Positions 7,596 through 15,886 of a stretch of 23,471 nucleotides of DNA are shown here, in pieces; positions within the stretch are counted from its first letter, which is position 1; each line of letters starts with the position of its first letter. The DNA is from an uncultured Eubacteriales bacterium (GTDB taxonomy: Bacteria; Bacillota; Clostridia; Oscillospirales; Oscillospiraceae). Position numbers and translations under genes: made by a program. The notes under the pieces are model-generated. The model did no database searches and was not told the DNA's origin. It saw only the letters and a list, made by a program, of their open reading frames with translations. The stretch covers positions 1-23,471 of the forward strand of contig URCK01000021.1 of the NCBI GenBank assembly GCA_900546295.1. The letters run 5' to 3'.

Positions 7596-9239
7596 ATGAA
7601 CAAGATAAAACGGATCTTATGCGTGCTGCTCTGCGCGCTGATGCTGCCCGCGATGCTCTCGGGCTGCGGAAAAAAGAAGGATACGGACGAGCCATTCGTC
7701 TTTCGCGCCAGCATTTGCAGCGAGATCACATCGCTCGACCCCGCGATGAACACCGACACGGACGCCAACAGCGTTTTTTACGCCCTCTATGAAAACCTCA
7801 TGCGCATGAGCGACGGCGGCAGCGGCGAGGCTGTGCTCGATAGCGGCATGGCCAAGGAATACAGCGAAGAGACGAATTTCGACGGCACCGTGACCTATAC
7901 CTTCACGCTGCGTGCCTCCGCCCGCTGGTCGGATGGGCAGAAGGTCACGGCGGACGATTTTGTCTACGCCTGGCAGCGCCTTGCCGACCCGGCGACGGCT
8001 TCCCCCAACCACGCGCTCATGAGCGTGGTGGCGGGCTACGACGAGGTGTGCGAGAGCGGAGACAAAACGAAGCTTCAGGTCTCGGCCAAGGATGATGCGA
8101 CCTTTGTCGTCACGCTGAGCGCGCCCTGCGCCTATTTCATCGAGGGCATCTGCACGGCGGTCGCCACGATGCCGCTGCGTCGCGACCTTGCCGAGAGCAC
8201 GGCGTTCGACAAAGCCCCGCTCGTGAGCAACGGCGCTTACTATGCGGAGAAGTGGAGCCAGGGCGGTGAACTGACCGCCGCGCGCAACGCGGAATATTAC
8301 GAGGCGCGCATCGTCGGGCCCGACACGCTGCACTTCGTCTTTGCCGACAGCAGCCGCGAGGCGTGGGAGCTTTACGAAAACGGCGAGATCGACTATGTTG
8401 ACCACCTGCCGGACGAGGTGATCGCGGAGCTGTCGCAGCAGAGCGGCTGGACGGCGAGAGAGATCCTTGCGACGGTGTGCGTGCTTTACAACAACGAAAC
8501 AGATCTCTTTTCCAACGAACACATCCGCATGGCCTTTGACCTTGCCATCGACCGCACCGCCGTGACGAAGGCGGCGGGCGCGGAGAACCGTGCCGCGACG
8601 GGCCTGGTACCGCACGGCATCCCCGACGCGGGGGAGACGGAGGACGATTTCCGCACCACCGGCGGCACGCTGTGCGCCATTGACGAGGAGTCGCTCGGCG
8701 AGCGGCAGGACAAGGCGCGCGAGGAGTTGACCTTCGCGGGCTATTACAGCAACGCCATGTTCCCGCCAATCGAGCTGCTGTATGTCAGCGGAACGGAGAA
8801 CGACGCCGTGGCCGCGCTGCTGCAGCAGACCTGGTCAAGCGTGCTGAGCGTGAACGTGATGCTGCACGGCGTGACGCAGGCCGAATACGAAAGCCGCATG
8901 GAAGAGGGCAATTATGAGCTTGCGCTGAAAAAGGTCACAGCGCTCTACGACGATGCGATGAGCTTCCTCGACCGCTGGTGCAGCGAGGATGAGCAGAACC
9001 TGATCGGCTACGAGAACGGCACCTATGATGTGCTGCTGGGCGTAGCCAGAACATCGGAAAACCCGGTGGCGCGCATTGCCTTCCTGCACGACGCGGAGAC
9101 GATGCTGCTGGGAGACACGGCGCTCTCGCCGCTGTACTTTGACGGCACGGCCTCGCTTTTGCGCGAGGGCCTTCGCGGCGTGTACAACGACGGCCTCGGC
9201 AACAGCTACTTCACCGCCGTGCGTGCGGACGGGAACTAA
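7596..9239 (+). CDS. OppA-like oligopeptide ABC transporter substrate-binding lipoprotein
   Basis: A 547-aa extracellular solute-binding protein of family 5 (SBP_bac_5), expected to bind peptides or related ligands at the cell surface. The signal peptide MNKIKRILCVLLCALMLP leads to a lipobox LSGC with lipidated Cys24. The family signature region TFTLRASARWSDGQKVTADD is present, as is the usual LDPAMNTD start of the mature domain. ATG at 7596 was preferred to the in-frame GTG at 7590 because that GTG overlaps the ribosome site CAGGAG. No oppBCDF permease or ATPase genes are next to it, so it is an orphan subunit that must use a transporter encoded elsewhere. It is monocistronic, with its own promoter and terminator. 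Ligand unknown. Confidence 0.93.
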   Translation: MNKIKRILCVLLCALMLPAMLSGCGKKKDTDEPFVFRASICSEITSLDPAMNTDTDANSVFYALYENLMRMSDGGSGEAVLDSGMAKEYSEETNFDGTVTYTFTLRASARWSDGQKVTADDFVYAWQRLADPATASPNHALMSVVAGYDEVCESGDKTKLQVSAKDDATFVVTLSAPCAYFIEGICTAVATMPLRRDLAESTAFDKAPLVSNGAYYAEKWSQGGELTAARNAEYYEARIVGPDTLHFVFADSSREAWELYENGEIDYVDHLPDEVIAELSQQSGWTAREILATVCVLYNNETDLFSNEHIRMAFDLAIDRTAVTKAAGAENRAATGLVPHGIPDAGETEDDFRTTGGTLCAIDEESLGERQDKAREELTFAGYYSNAMFPPIELLYVSGTENDAVAALLQQTWSSVLSVNVMLHGVTQAEYESRMEEGNYELALKKVTALYDDAMSFLDRWCSEDEQNLIGYENGTYDVLLGVARTSENPVARIAFLHDAETMLLGDTALSPLYFDGTASLLREGLRGVYNDGLGNSYFTAVRADGN

Positions 9240-9261
9240 AAGAATATACAGCGAGCCTTCG

Positions 9262-9293
9262 GCCCGCGCTCCTTTTAAGGGGCGCGGGCTTTT
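9262..9293 (+). terminator. Intrinsic terminator of the binding-protein gene
   Basis: GCCCGCGCTCC pairs with GGGGCGCGGGC (one G-T pair) around TTTTAA, with a short T tail. Confidence 0.8.
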
Positions 9294-9320
9294 CTGCCTT
9301 CATTTTGCCGCCTGAATAAG

Positions 9321-9349
9321 AAAAAGCCCGGTCTTCCCCGGGCTTTTTC
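9321..9349. terminator. Bidirectional terminator between convergent genes
   Basis: A perfect 11-bp stem AAAAAGCCCGG/CCGGGCTTTTT can act in both directions, lying between the + strand lipoprotein gene and the - strand SH3 gene. Confidence 0.8.
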
Positions 9350-9357
9350 GACAAAAT

Positions 9358-9390
9358 GAAAGGAGCAAGTCTTTTGACTTGCTCCTTTTT
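9358..9390. terminator. Terminator of the SH3-domain protein gene (bidirectional)
   Basis: A perfect 13-bp stem (9359-9371 with 9376-9388) has a TTTT loop and T tails on either strand. It starts 11 bp beyond the stop of the minus-strand SH3 gene. Confidence 0.85.
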
Positions 9391-9400
9391 GTAGCCGTGC

Positions 9401-9943
9401 TTATGATGCGGGGCGCGTGGTGACAAGGTAGTCAGAGTTGATCCAGCCGAACTGGCCGCCTACGGCGACGAACGTCCACCCGTCCTGCTTGGCAGCCGCC
9501 TGCACCTCGGTGCCGAGGGAAACGGTCGTGATCTTGTCGTAGCTCGTGCCGGGACCGCCGCGCAGGTTCACGCCGCCGGTGGTGTAGTAGATGTAATACT
9601 TATCGTAAACGGAAGCGGGCTTGACCTGCACCTCGTCATGGCCCGTGAGATCGAGCCAGTCGATCACATCGCCGTCCGACGTGTTCGCATCGTTGCTGTT
9701 CGTTCCGTCCCCGGTGCCGCCGTCCGCATTATTGTCATCCGGCATGCTGCCGCTCTGCGACGTGCCGGTTTGCAGCTGCTCGATCTTCGTGCGCGCGTCG
9801 GCAAGGTCGCGGCGCGCGGTGCGCAGCTTGGCGTTCAGCACGAACACCGTGACAAGCAGCACGACCGTGAGCCCCAGAAGTGACATAAACAGCGTATACA
9901 GCGGATTGCGCCGCGGCTTGCGGCTCACTCGACGTCCTCCCAT
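9401..9943 (-). CDS. Membrane-anchored bacterial SH3 domain protein
   Basis: A 180-aa protein with a basic N-terminus (GGRRVSRKPRR), one membrane helix (about 16-37) and a charged, helical segment (about 38-58). A low-complexity Gly/Asn/Asp/Ser linker (about 60-95) leads to a C-terminal SH3_3/SH3b domain (about 118-173, with GGVNLRGGPGTSYDKI and GWINSDYL). The topology is N-in, with the SH3 domain outside the membrane, where such domains usually bind peptidoglycan peptides. The start at 9943 was chosen because AAAGGAGG lies 8 nt upstream; a TTG seven codons earlier would place that site inside the gene. It has its own promoter and terminator. No catalytic domain is attached, so it is more likely a wall-binding or sensing protein than a hydrolase. 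Confidence 0.82.
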   Translation of the reverse strand: MGGRRVSRKPRRNPLYTLFMSLLGLTVVLLVTVFVLNAKLRTARRDLADARTKIEQLQTGTSQSGSMPDDNNADGGTGDGTNSNDANTSDGDVIDWLDLTGHDEVQVKPASVYDKYYIYYTTGGVNLRGGPGTSYDKITTVSLGTEVQAAAKQDGWTFVAVGGQFGWINSDYLVTTRPAS

Positions 9944-9987
9944 ATTCCGTTCCTCCTTTAACAAGCGTTTGAGACTTGCTCTATCTT

Positions 9988-10016
9988 ATTTTACAAAATT
10001 CGACCATCATGGTCAA
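9988..10016 (-). promoter_or_regulatory. Promoter of the SH3 protein gene with overlapping palindrome
   Basis: On the minus strand TTGACC (10011-10016), a 17-bp spacer and TAAAAT (9988-9993). The perfect inverted repeat GACCAT-C-ATGGTC (10002-10014) overlaps the -35 box, which suits a repressor operator. Confidence 0.65.
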
Positions 10017-10060
10017 GCCCCTTTCCGCTTTAGACGGACAAATTCATAAAAAGTTCCGGG

Positions 10061-10088
10061 AAAAAGGAGACGGCGAGCCGTCTCCTTT
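10061..10088 (-). terminator. Terminator of the antiporter gene
   Basis: AAAGGAGACGG and CCGTCTCCTTT form an 11-bp stem around CTCG (minus strand), followed by T residues. It begins 10 bp after the antiporter stop. Confidence 0.85.
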
Positions 10089-10097
10089 GCAATGTGT

Positions 10098-11426
10098 TCA
10101 CTTCTTGTTCGCGCGCTCCTTGCGGCGTTCGAGAAGCTCCTTGGGCTCTGCCTCGGCAAGCTTGCGCTCGCGGCGCTCGAGCACCTCCTTGGGCTTTTCG
10201 GTGATGGCACCGGCCGCCTTGAGGGATTCCTTCGTCGCCACCGGGCCGACCAGCTCGTAGACGAGCACGGAGAAGAGGATGATGTTGCGGATCAGCTCGC
10301 CGTCCGCGCCGAGCGCCTGCGCGCTCACACACATACCGAGCGCCACACCCTCCTGCGGCAGCAGCATGATGCCAAGGTACTTCTGCACCGTGTGGTCGCA
10401 GCCCACCGCCTTGGCCGACCAGCGCGCGCCGCAATACTTACCGGCCGAGCGCGCGATGATGTACACAATGCCGATGAGCACGAGTACGCCCTGCGTGAAG
10501 ACGCTCAGACGCAGGTTCGCGCCGCTCACGACAAAGAACACCGCGAGCATCGGCGTGCTCCACTTGTCCGCGCGCTCCATGAGATCGTCAGACAGCGGGC
10601 AGATGTTGCAGAACACCGTGCCGAGCATCATGCACACGAGCAGCGGAGAAAAGCCGCACTCCGTCCCCGCGACGGTGAATTCCACCGCCGAAAGACCGAC
10701 CATCATAAAGATGAAGGCAATGCTCAGCGACAGACGGTTGGAGTTCGAGCGGAACATCGTTTCAAGCTTTGTGAGGACAAAGCCCGCGATCGCGCCGAGC
10801 AGCAGCGAGCCGACGATCTCAATGAGTGGAGAGAGCAAAATGCTTGCGAGGCTGAACTGTGCGCTGTCCATCGCGCGGGCGATGCCGAAGGATACGGCGA
10901 ACGCGATGAGACCCACCGCGTCGTCGAGCGCAACGATCGGCAGCAGCAGGTCGGTGAGCTCGCCCTTGGCCTTGTACTGGCGCACGACCATCAGCGTGGT
11001 CGCGGGCGCGGTGGCGGTGGCAATGGCGCCGAGGGTGATCGCCGCGGGAACGGAGAGCACATCGGGGCGCATAAAGTGGAACACGACAAGCGCAATATCG
11101 ACAAAGGCCAGCGCGGCAAGGGCCTGCAGAACGCCGATGACCATGGCCTGCTTGCCGGTCTTTTTGAGCTGGCTGAGGCGGAACTCATTGCCAATGGAAA
11201 AGGCGATAAAGCCCATCGCCACATCGGAGATCATGCTCAGCGCCTCGACCTGATCGTAGCTTGAAAAGCCGAGACCGGGGATGCCGAGGCGGCCGAGCAC
11301 GAAAGGCCCGATCAGAACGCCCGTTACGAGAAACGCCGTGACATCGGGCAGGTGCCAGCGGCTGAAAATACGCGTCATCAAAAGCCCTGCGAGCAGCGCA
11401 AAGGCCAGATTCAGGATGGCTGTCAT
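10098..11426 (-). CDS. CPA2-type cation/proton antiporter (Kef-like)
   Basis: A 442-aa polytopic membrane protein of the Na+/H+ exchanger (CPA2) superfamily, moving Na+ or K+ against protons. About 11-12 hydrophobic segments are visible. The ion-site region carries TATAPATTLMVVRQY followed by the acidic pair D168/D169 in IVALDDAVGL, which is the expected CPA motif. The C-terminal 35-40 residues are highly charged (KPKEVLERRERKLAEAEPKE). No TrkA-N/RCK domain follows, unlike full KefB/C. ATG at 11426 was chosen over a longer reading because GAAGGTG lies just upstream and the longer form begins inside the promoter region. Ion specificity cannot be read from the sequence. Confidence 0.9.
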   Translation of the reverse strand: MTAILNLAFALLAGLLMTRIFSRWHLPDVTAFLVTGVLIGPFVLGRLGIPGLGFSSYDQVEALSMISDVAMGFIAFSIGNEFRLSQLKKTGKQAMVIGVLQALAALAFVDIALVVFHFMRPDVLSVPAAITLGAIATATAPATTLMVVRQYKAKGELTDLLLPIVALDDAVGLIAFAVSFGIARAMDSAQFSLASILLSPLIEIVGSLLLGAIAGFVLTKLETMFRSNSNRLSLSIAFIFMMVGLSAVEFTVAGTECGFSPLLVCMMLGTVFCNICPLSDDLMERADKWSTPMLAVFFVVSGANLRLSVFTQGVLVLIGIVYIIARSAGKYCGARWSAKAVGCDHTVQKYLGIMLLPQEGVALGMCVSAQALGADGELIRNIILFSVLVYELVGPVATKESLKAAGAITEKPKEVLERRERKLAEAEPKELLERRKERANKK

Positions 11427-11479
11427 AGTTACACCTTCACAACAAAAAATCGCGGGCGAGTATGCCGCCCAAGGCATGT

Positions 11480-11508
11480 ATTGTAGCCTGTTTGATGGCG
11501 AAATGCAA
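11480..11508 (-). promoter_or_regulatory. Promoter of the antiporter gene
   Basis: On the minus strand TTGCAT (11503-11508), a 17-bp spacer and TACAAT (11480-11485), 54 bp before the start codon. Confidence 0.72.
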
Positions 11509-11532
11509 GCTATTTTACAAATTTAATACCGG

Positions 11533-11575
11533 AAAGAGACAAAACGGCGCATTTCTTGCGCCGTTTTGTCTCTTT
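11533..11575 (-). terminator. Strong terminator of the NifX-like gene
   Basis: A perfect 18-bp inverted repeat (11533-11550 with 11558-11575) with a 7-nt loop. It begins within the stop codon of the minus-strand gene and ends in a T-rich stretch. Confidence 0.88.
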
Positions 11576-11957
11576 ATTTTCCGCAGCCGCCTTTGTCCTT
11601 GAGAGAGCACGCGCTCTTGAAGCCGCAGGCATTGCAGTGGTTGCTGGGGTCGGATACGACGCTGCCGCTCAGAAAGCCGAGCGCCGCGTCATCCGCTTTA
11701 CCGGAAGCGCCGGGGAAGAGCATCAGGCCCGCCATACCGGCGGCACGGCGCTCCTCGTCGCTGACCGCGCCGCAGATGAGCGCGTCGATGCCGTACTGCT
11801 CCAGAAGCGCGATCGCGCCCTCAAGCCCCGGTTGGGGCAGCGGCACGAGAAACTGGCGCATGATGCGCCCGTGGTCATCTTCATAAAAATGGAACGCCTC
11901 CGCCCCGCTCATGGGGGAGAAAACGTCGTCGCCGCGAACGGGGATGGCAATGCGCAT
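11574..11957 (-). CDS. NifX/NifB-family Fe-Mo cluster-binding protein
   Basis: A 127-aa protein of the dinitrogenase iron-molybdenum cofactor (NifX/NifB C-terminal) fold. The start MRIAIPVRGDDVFSPMSGAEAF and the central GIDALICGAVS with Cys62 are typical. The C-terminal tail has Cys108, Cys111, Cys117 and Cys125 (HCNACG...CSLKDKGGCGK), which could bind a metal or Fe-S cluster. Stand-alone members are common in anaerobes without nitrogenase, and no nif genes are visible here, so a role in nitrogen fixation should not be assumed. A strong AAGGAGG ribosome site supports the start, and the gene is monocistronic. Confidence 0.85.
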   Translation of the reverse strand: MRIAIPVRGDDVFSPMSGAEAFHFYEDDHGRIMRQFLVPLPQPGLEGAIALLEQYGIDALICGAVSDEERRAAGMAGLMLFPGASGKADDAALGFLSGSVVSDPSNHCNACGFKSACSLKDKGGCGK

Positions 11958-11984
11958 GGCGAGATCCTCCTTGTTTTTTCTTCC

Positions 11985-12012
11985 AGTATAGCCGCCCCGG
12001 CGGGAAAAGCAA
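11985..12012 (-). promoter_or_regulatory. Promoter of the NifX-like gene
   Basis: On the minus strand TTGCTT (12007-12012), a 16-bp spacer and TATACT (11985-11990), 27 bp before the start codon. Confidence 0.6.
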
Positions 12013-12032
12013 GCGCCGCAGCGGAAAATTTA

Positions 12033-12068
12033 CAAAAAGGAGTGGGGCGGCAAACGCCGCCCCGCTCC
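12033..12068 (-). terminator. Terminator of the lctP-ldh-ilvE operon
   Basis: A 13-bp GC-rich stem (12039-12051 with 12056-12068, one G-T pair) with loop AAAC is followed on the minus strand by TTTTTG. It lies 25 bp after the ilvE stop. Confidence 0.88.
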
Positions 12069-12093
12069 GATGGGAAAAGAAAGAAACGCAAAA

Positions 12094-13158
12094 TCAGTCG
12101 ATCGGGCAGGTCCAACCGAAGGGGTCGGGCTTCGTGCCCCACTGGATGCCGGTCAGCTCGTCGTAGAGCCTGCGGGAGAGCGCGCCGATTTTGCCGTCGT
12201 TGATCGGATAATCCTTGCCGTCCCAGCTCAGCGCGCCGATGGGCGAGACGACGGCGGCGGTGCCGACGCACCACGCCTCCTCCAGCGCGCCGCTTTCGGC
12301 GGCCTTGAAGAGCTCGTCCACGCTCAAAAGCCGCTCTTCGACCGGCACGCCCCAGCTCTTGATGAGCTCGATGGACGACTTGCGCGTGATGCCGCGCAGG
12401 ATGGAGCCGGTCAGCGCCGGGGTGACGACAGTGCCGCCGATCTTGAACATGACGTTCATGCCGCCGCCTTCCTCCACATACTTGCGCTCCACGCCGTCGA
12501 GCCACAGCACCTGCGAATAGCCCTTGGCCTCGGCGCGCTCACCGGCGCGGGTGGACGCGCCGTAGTTGCCGCCGCACTTGGCTTCGCCCGTGCCGCCACG
12601 CACCGCGCGCACATCTTCCGTCTCGACCATGATGGGGACGGGCTTCAAGCCGTCAGAAAAGTAGTTGCCGGAGGGGGAGAGGATGATGGCGAAGGTCGCC
12701 TCGTGCACGCCGTGCAGAGCGAGCGTCGGGTCGGTGCCGTAGAGGAAGGGGCGGATGTAAAGGGACGTGCCGGGAGCGTTCGGTACCCAGGCTGCATCGA
12801 CCTTGACCGCGGTCTTAATGGCTTGCAGCGCATCATCGGGGTCGAGCTGCGGCAGACCAAGACGCTCGCAGGAGCGGTTCAGGCGGGCGACATTTTCCCA
12901 AGGGCGGAAGAGCTGCACGCCGCCGTCGGGACGGCGATAGGCCTTCAGACCCTCAAAGACCTCCGTGCCGTAGTGCAGCACGCTTGCCGCGGGGGACATG
13001 CTGATGGGGCCGTAAGGCACGATGCGCGCATCGTGCCAGCCCTTATCGGCGCTGTAGTCCATGAGGAACATATGGTCGGTGAACACGGTGCCGAAGCCGA
13101 GACGGTCGGAGGGGGGCAGCGTGCCGGGATGCGTGGTTTTGGTGATCGTGATATTCAT
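12094..13158 (-). CDS. ilvE: Branched-chain amino acid aminotransferase
   Basis: A 354-aa fold-type IV PLP aminotransferase that swaps the amino group between Leu/Ile/Val and 2-oxoglutarate. It belongs to the BCAT II group, like eukaryotic BCATs. Visible are LHYGTEVFEGLKAYR (about 61-75), SLYIRPFLYGTD (132-143), the likely PLP lysine K194 in AKCGGNYG, the EEGGGMNVMF segment (229-238) and LTGSILRGITRKS near the phosphate site. A strong AGGAGGT site supports the start. It is the last gene of a three-gene unit, 34 bp after the dehydrogenase. That suggests it supplies or consumes 2-oxo acids such as 2-oxoisocaproate for that enzyme. Confidence 0.96.
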   Translation of the reverse strand: MNITITKTTHPGTLPPSDRLGFGTVFTDHMFLMDYSADKGWHDARIVPYGPISMSPAASVLHYGTEVFEGLKAYRRPDGGVQLFRPWENVARLNRSCERLGLPQLDPDDALQAIKTAVKVDAAWVPNAPGTSLYIRPFLYGTDPTLALHGVHEATFAIILSPSGNYFSDGLKPVPIMVETEDVRAVRGGTGEAKCGGNYGASTRAGERAEAKGYSQVLWLDGVERKYVEEGGGMNVMFKIGGTVVTPALTGSILRGITRKSSIELIKSWGVPVEERLLSVDELFKAAESGALEEAWCVGTAAVVSPIGALSWDGKDYPINDGKIGALSRRLYDELTGIQWGTKPDPFGWTCPID

Positions 13159-13192
13159 AAAAATGACCTCCTGTCGATAATTGTTTGCTGAT

Positions 13193-14143
13193 TCAGATTT
13201 CCTTGAGATGCTCCATGTTGCGGCGGATGCCCTCGCAGCAGGCGTGGAAGGTGGCCTGCTCGCTTTCCGTCAGCGGCAGCTCGACGACCTGTTCAACACC
13301 GTTTTCGCCGATGACGCAGGGGACGCCCGCAAAGAGCCCTTCCTCGCCGTACTCGCCGCACAGCTCCGCGCTTGCCGGAAGAATGACCTTCTCATCGTGC
13401 AGCACGGCGTAGGCCATGCGCGCGGCGGTCGTGGCGATGCCGTATTCGGTGCAGAACTTGCCGGAGAACGTGACCCAGCCTCCCTCGATGGATTCCTTTT
13501 GCAGCGCCTCGCGGTCAAAGCGGAAGCGCTCGTCCGTTTTGGCCCATGTATCGAGCGGCACACCGCGGAAGCTGACGCAGGACCAGGGAGCGAACTGCTG
13601 GTTGCCGTGCTCGCCCAGCATATAACAGGTGATGGACTTGTGGTCAAGGCCGGTCTGGCGCGCGAGCGCGCTCAGAAGGCGCGAGGTATCGAGGCCCGTG
13701 CCGGTGCCGAACACGCGGCCGCGGGGAAGACCCAGATGCAGGGCCAGCTCGCGCGTGACGATGTCGCAGGGGTTGGTGATGTTGATGAGCACGCCGTCAA
13801 AGCCGCTTGCCTTGATCTTCTCGGCATAGCCGCGCACGGCGGGGATCGTGAAGTCCATCTCGGTCACACGGTCGTGCGAGCCGCGCAGCAGGTCGATCTT
13901 ACCGACGCTGTTGACGATGACATCGCAGACGCCGAGATCGGAGAAGTCACCGCCGCGCACCGTGACGCGGTGGGGCATATAGGCGACCGCGTCGCGCAGA
14001 TCCTGTACCTCGCTTGCGAGCTTCTGCTCGCTCTGATCGACGAGCACCAGCTCGTCCGCAATGCCCTGAATGGCCAGCGCGTAGGCCACATGTGCGCCGA
14101 CATGGCCCATGCCGACCACGCCGAGAACTCTTTTCTTTGCCAT
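13193..14143 (-). CDS. L-lactate / L-2-hydroxyisocaproate-type dehydrogenase
   Basis: A 316-aa NAD-dependent 2-hydroxy acid dehydrogenase of the LDH/MDH superfamily. The Rossmann motif GMGHVG (11-16) is followed by D36, which indicates NAD. Catalytic residues are visible: D152 and R155 in GTGLDTSR and H179 in GEHGN; R92 is the likely loop arginine. The substrate loop (VGKIDLLRGSHDR) lacks both the typical LDH Gln and MDH Arg patterns. It more closely recalls L-2-hydroxyisocaproate dehydrogenase, as does GEHGNQQFAPWS. Together with the adjacent branched-chain aminotransferase, a bulky 2-oxo acid substrate is plausible; lactate remains the alternative. It lies between lctP and ilvE with short gaps, so it is probably co-transcribed. 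Confidence 0.85.
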   Translation of the reverse strand: MAKKRVLGVVGMGHVGAHVAYALAIQGIADELVLVDQSEQKLASEVQDLRDAVAYMPHRVTVRGGDFSDLGVCDVIVNSVGKIDLLRGSHDRVTEMDFTIPAVRGYAEKIKASGFDGVLINITNPCDIVTRELALHLGLPRGRVFGTGTGLDTSRLLSALARQTGLDHKSITCYMLGEHGNQQFAPWSCVSFRGVPLDTWAKTDERFRFDREALQKESIEGGWVTFSGKFCTEYGIATTAARMAYAVLHDEKVILPASAELCGEYGEEGLFAGVPCVIGENGVEQVVELPLTESEQATFHACCEGIRRNMEHLKEI

Positions 14144-14206
14144 AAGAATGCTTCCTTTCTCAAAAACGGAATGATGGTTGTTTGAATGCCTGAAGATGAT
14201 AGCCCT

Positions 14207-15745
14207 TTATGCTCCAAAATGGGGGAAGAGCACGCAGGTATAGAGCATGGCAAGTGCCATGTACAAAACAAGAATGATGGCGAAGGCCCGGAAGGTCTTC
14301 TTCATGACCTCGCTCTCGTTGCCGACCTGATCGACCGTTGCGCAGGCGGCGACGGTGTTGTTCGGGCAGATGAGGTTGCCGAGCGAAGCGCCCGCGTTCT
14401 GACCGGCGAAGATCGTGATGGGGTTCATGCCGAGCGACGCCGCGGCGTCGATGTGCATCTGAGCAAACATGATGTTGGAGCCAAGGCCCGTGCCGGTGAT
14501 GAACGCGCCGCTCGAGCCGATGAGCACAGCCGCGGCGGGGTAGAAGCGGCCGACGACGGCGGCAATGTCGGAGGCGAGGAGGTTCATCATGCCCGTGGAG
14601 GGGGACTGCATGATATAGGCGACAATGAGGAGGCTTCCCATCGTGATGAGCACGGGCAGCACGCCGCTCACCGTGCGGAGGCAGACCGCTTTGTAGGTTT
14701 TGAAGCGCACGCCGAGCGTCAGCGCGCCGAGGATGCCGCAGAGGATGATGACGAGATCGACCCAGAAGATGTAGCCGAAGGTGCACATGACGGCAAAGCC
14801 GTTTTTCACCACGGCGGGGAAGCCGTAGCGCACGAGGGGGAGGATGACGAGCATGTAAACATAGGGGGAGAGCGCCTTGAAGGAGCTGTATTTTCGCTGC
14901 TGAGCAGCGCTCTTGTGGCGAAACTCCTCCGGCGTCTTCACGCCGACGAGCTTGACATAGGCAACGGAGAGCAGGATGGAGATGAGGCCCGTGCCCATGG
15001 AGGTGACCTCCGCGCCGACGAAGTTGGAAAGGACAAACATCGTAAGGCCCGTGCTCACGCCAGCGAAGGTAAGGTAGGGGAGAATGCCGCGGTAGCCCTT
15101 TTTACCGAAGGCCATGCCGACCATGATGAAGGGAATGATGAGCACGCCGAACATATGGAAGCGGCCGACCATGGCGGAATTCTGCGCAACGGTGGAGAGG
15201 CCTGCCTCGACAAGCGCCGCGCCGCCGTTGATGGTCGTAAGGCCCGCGCCGCCCCACGAGGCGGGCGTCGCGTCGCCGAGCAGCGCGACGGCAATGGCGG
15301 TGGCGGGCTGGAAGCCGAGCGCCACAAGGAAGGGGGCGGCGATGGCGGCGGGTGCGCCCGCGCCCGCTGCGCCCTCAAGGAAAATCGGCAGCATCATGCC
15401 GATGATGACCACCTGCACGCGGCGGTCGTCGCTGATCTGCGCGATGGTGGACTTGACGTCCTCAATGGCGCCCGTCTCACGCAAAAGGTTCAAAATGGTG
15501 AACGCGCCGAAGACCATCAGCACGATCTTGAGACCCTCCTTGATGCCCTTCCAGACCAGCGGATCGAGCACCTTGACGGTTTCGGCAACTGTTGCGCCGT
15601 CGAGGTTAAAGTAGGTGAAAGCGAGCAGCAGCGTCCATAAAAGCGCGACGGGGGAGACGGTTTTTGCGGATTTTTTGAAGCCCAGGATGCCGACGAGTAC
15701 AACGACGATCGGGCTGAGCGCCATGAGGAAGTTTACAAAGTCCAT
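14207..15745 (-). CDS. LctP-family lactate / 2-hydroxy acid permease
   Basis: A 512-aa polytopic transporter of the L-lactate permease (LctP) family, a symporter for lactate, glycolate and related 2-hydroxy acids. About 13-14 hydrophobic segments are visible, with the signatures LPIFLEGAAGAGAPAAIAAP and GQNAGASLGNLICPNNTVAA. The start at 15745 (MDFVNFLMAL) was chosen because it begins the first membrane helix; the longer in-frame reading runs through the leader hairpin. The ribosome site is weak (GAGAG). It is the first gene of the unit leading to the dehydrogenase (63 bp) and ilvE (34 bp). The context suggests transport of the hydroxy acid handled by the dehydrogenase. Direction in vivo is unknown. 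Confidence 0.93.
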   Translation of the reverse strand: MDFVNFLMALSPIVVVLVGILGFKKSAKTVSPVALLWTLLLAFTYFNLDGATVAETVKVLDPLVWKGIKEGLKIVLMVFGAFTILNLLRETGAIEDVKSTIAQISDDRRVQVVIIGMMLPIFLEGAAGAGAPAAIAAPFLVALGFQPATAIAVALLGDATPASWGGAGLTTINGGAALVEAGLSTVAQNSAMVGRFHMFGVLIIPFIMVGMAFGKKGYRGILPYLTFAGVSTGLTMFVLSNFVGAEVTSMGTGLISILLSVAYVKLVGVKTPEEFRHKSAAQQRKYSSFKALSPYVYMLVILPLVRYGFPAVVKNGFAVMCTFGYIFWVDLVIILCGILGALTLGVRFKTYKAVCLRTVSGVLPVLITMGSLLIVAYIMQSPSTGMMNLLASDIAAVVGRFYPAAAVLIGSSGAFITGTGLGSNIMFAQMHIDAAASLGMNPITIFAGQNAGASLGNLICPNNTVAACATVDQVGNESEVMKKTFRAFAIILVLYMALAMLYTCVLFPHFGA

Positions 15746-15842
15746 GGGGGTTGTCTCTCTTTCTGAAAAATTTGGAACATGGTGAGTAGGGTCTATTTCC
15801 GCTTTTTTCGCCGGCCGAACGAGAAAAGTGAAATGCAAAGAG

Positions 15843-15873
15843 AAGAGGCTCCGTTTGATCGACGGAGCCTCTT
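15843..15873 (-). terminator. Hairpin between the small ORF and lctP (terminator or attenuator)
   Basis: A perfect 12-bp inverted repeat AAGAGGCTCCGT/ACGGAGCCTCTT with a 7-nt loop is followed on the minus strand by a pyrimidine-rich CTTCTCTTT rather than a pure T run. It lies 13 bp after the small-ORF stop and about 98 bp before lctP. Confidence 0.65.
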
Positions 15874-15886
15874 TCATGGTCTTTCT

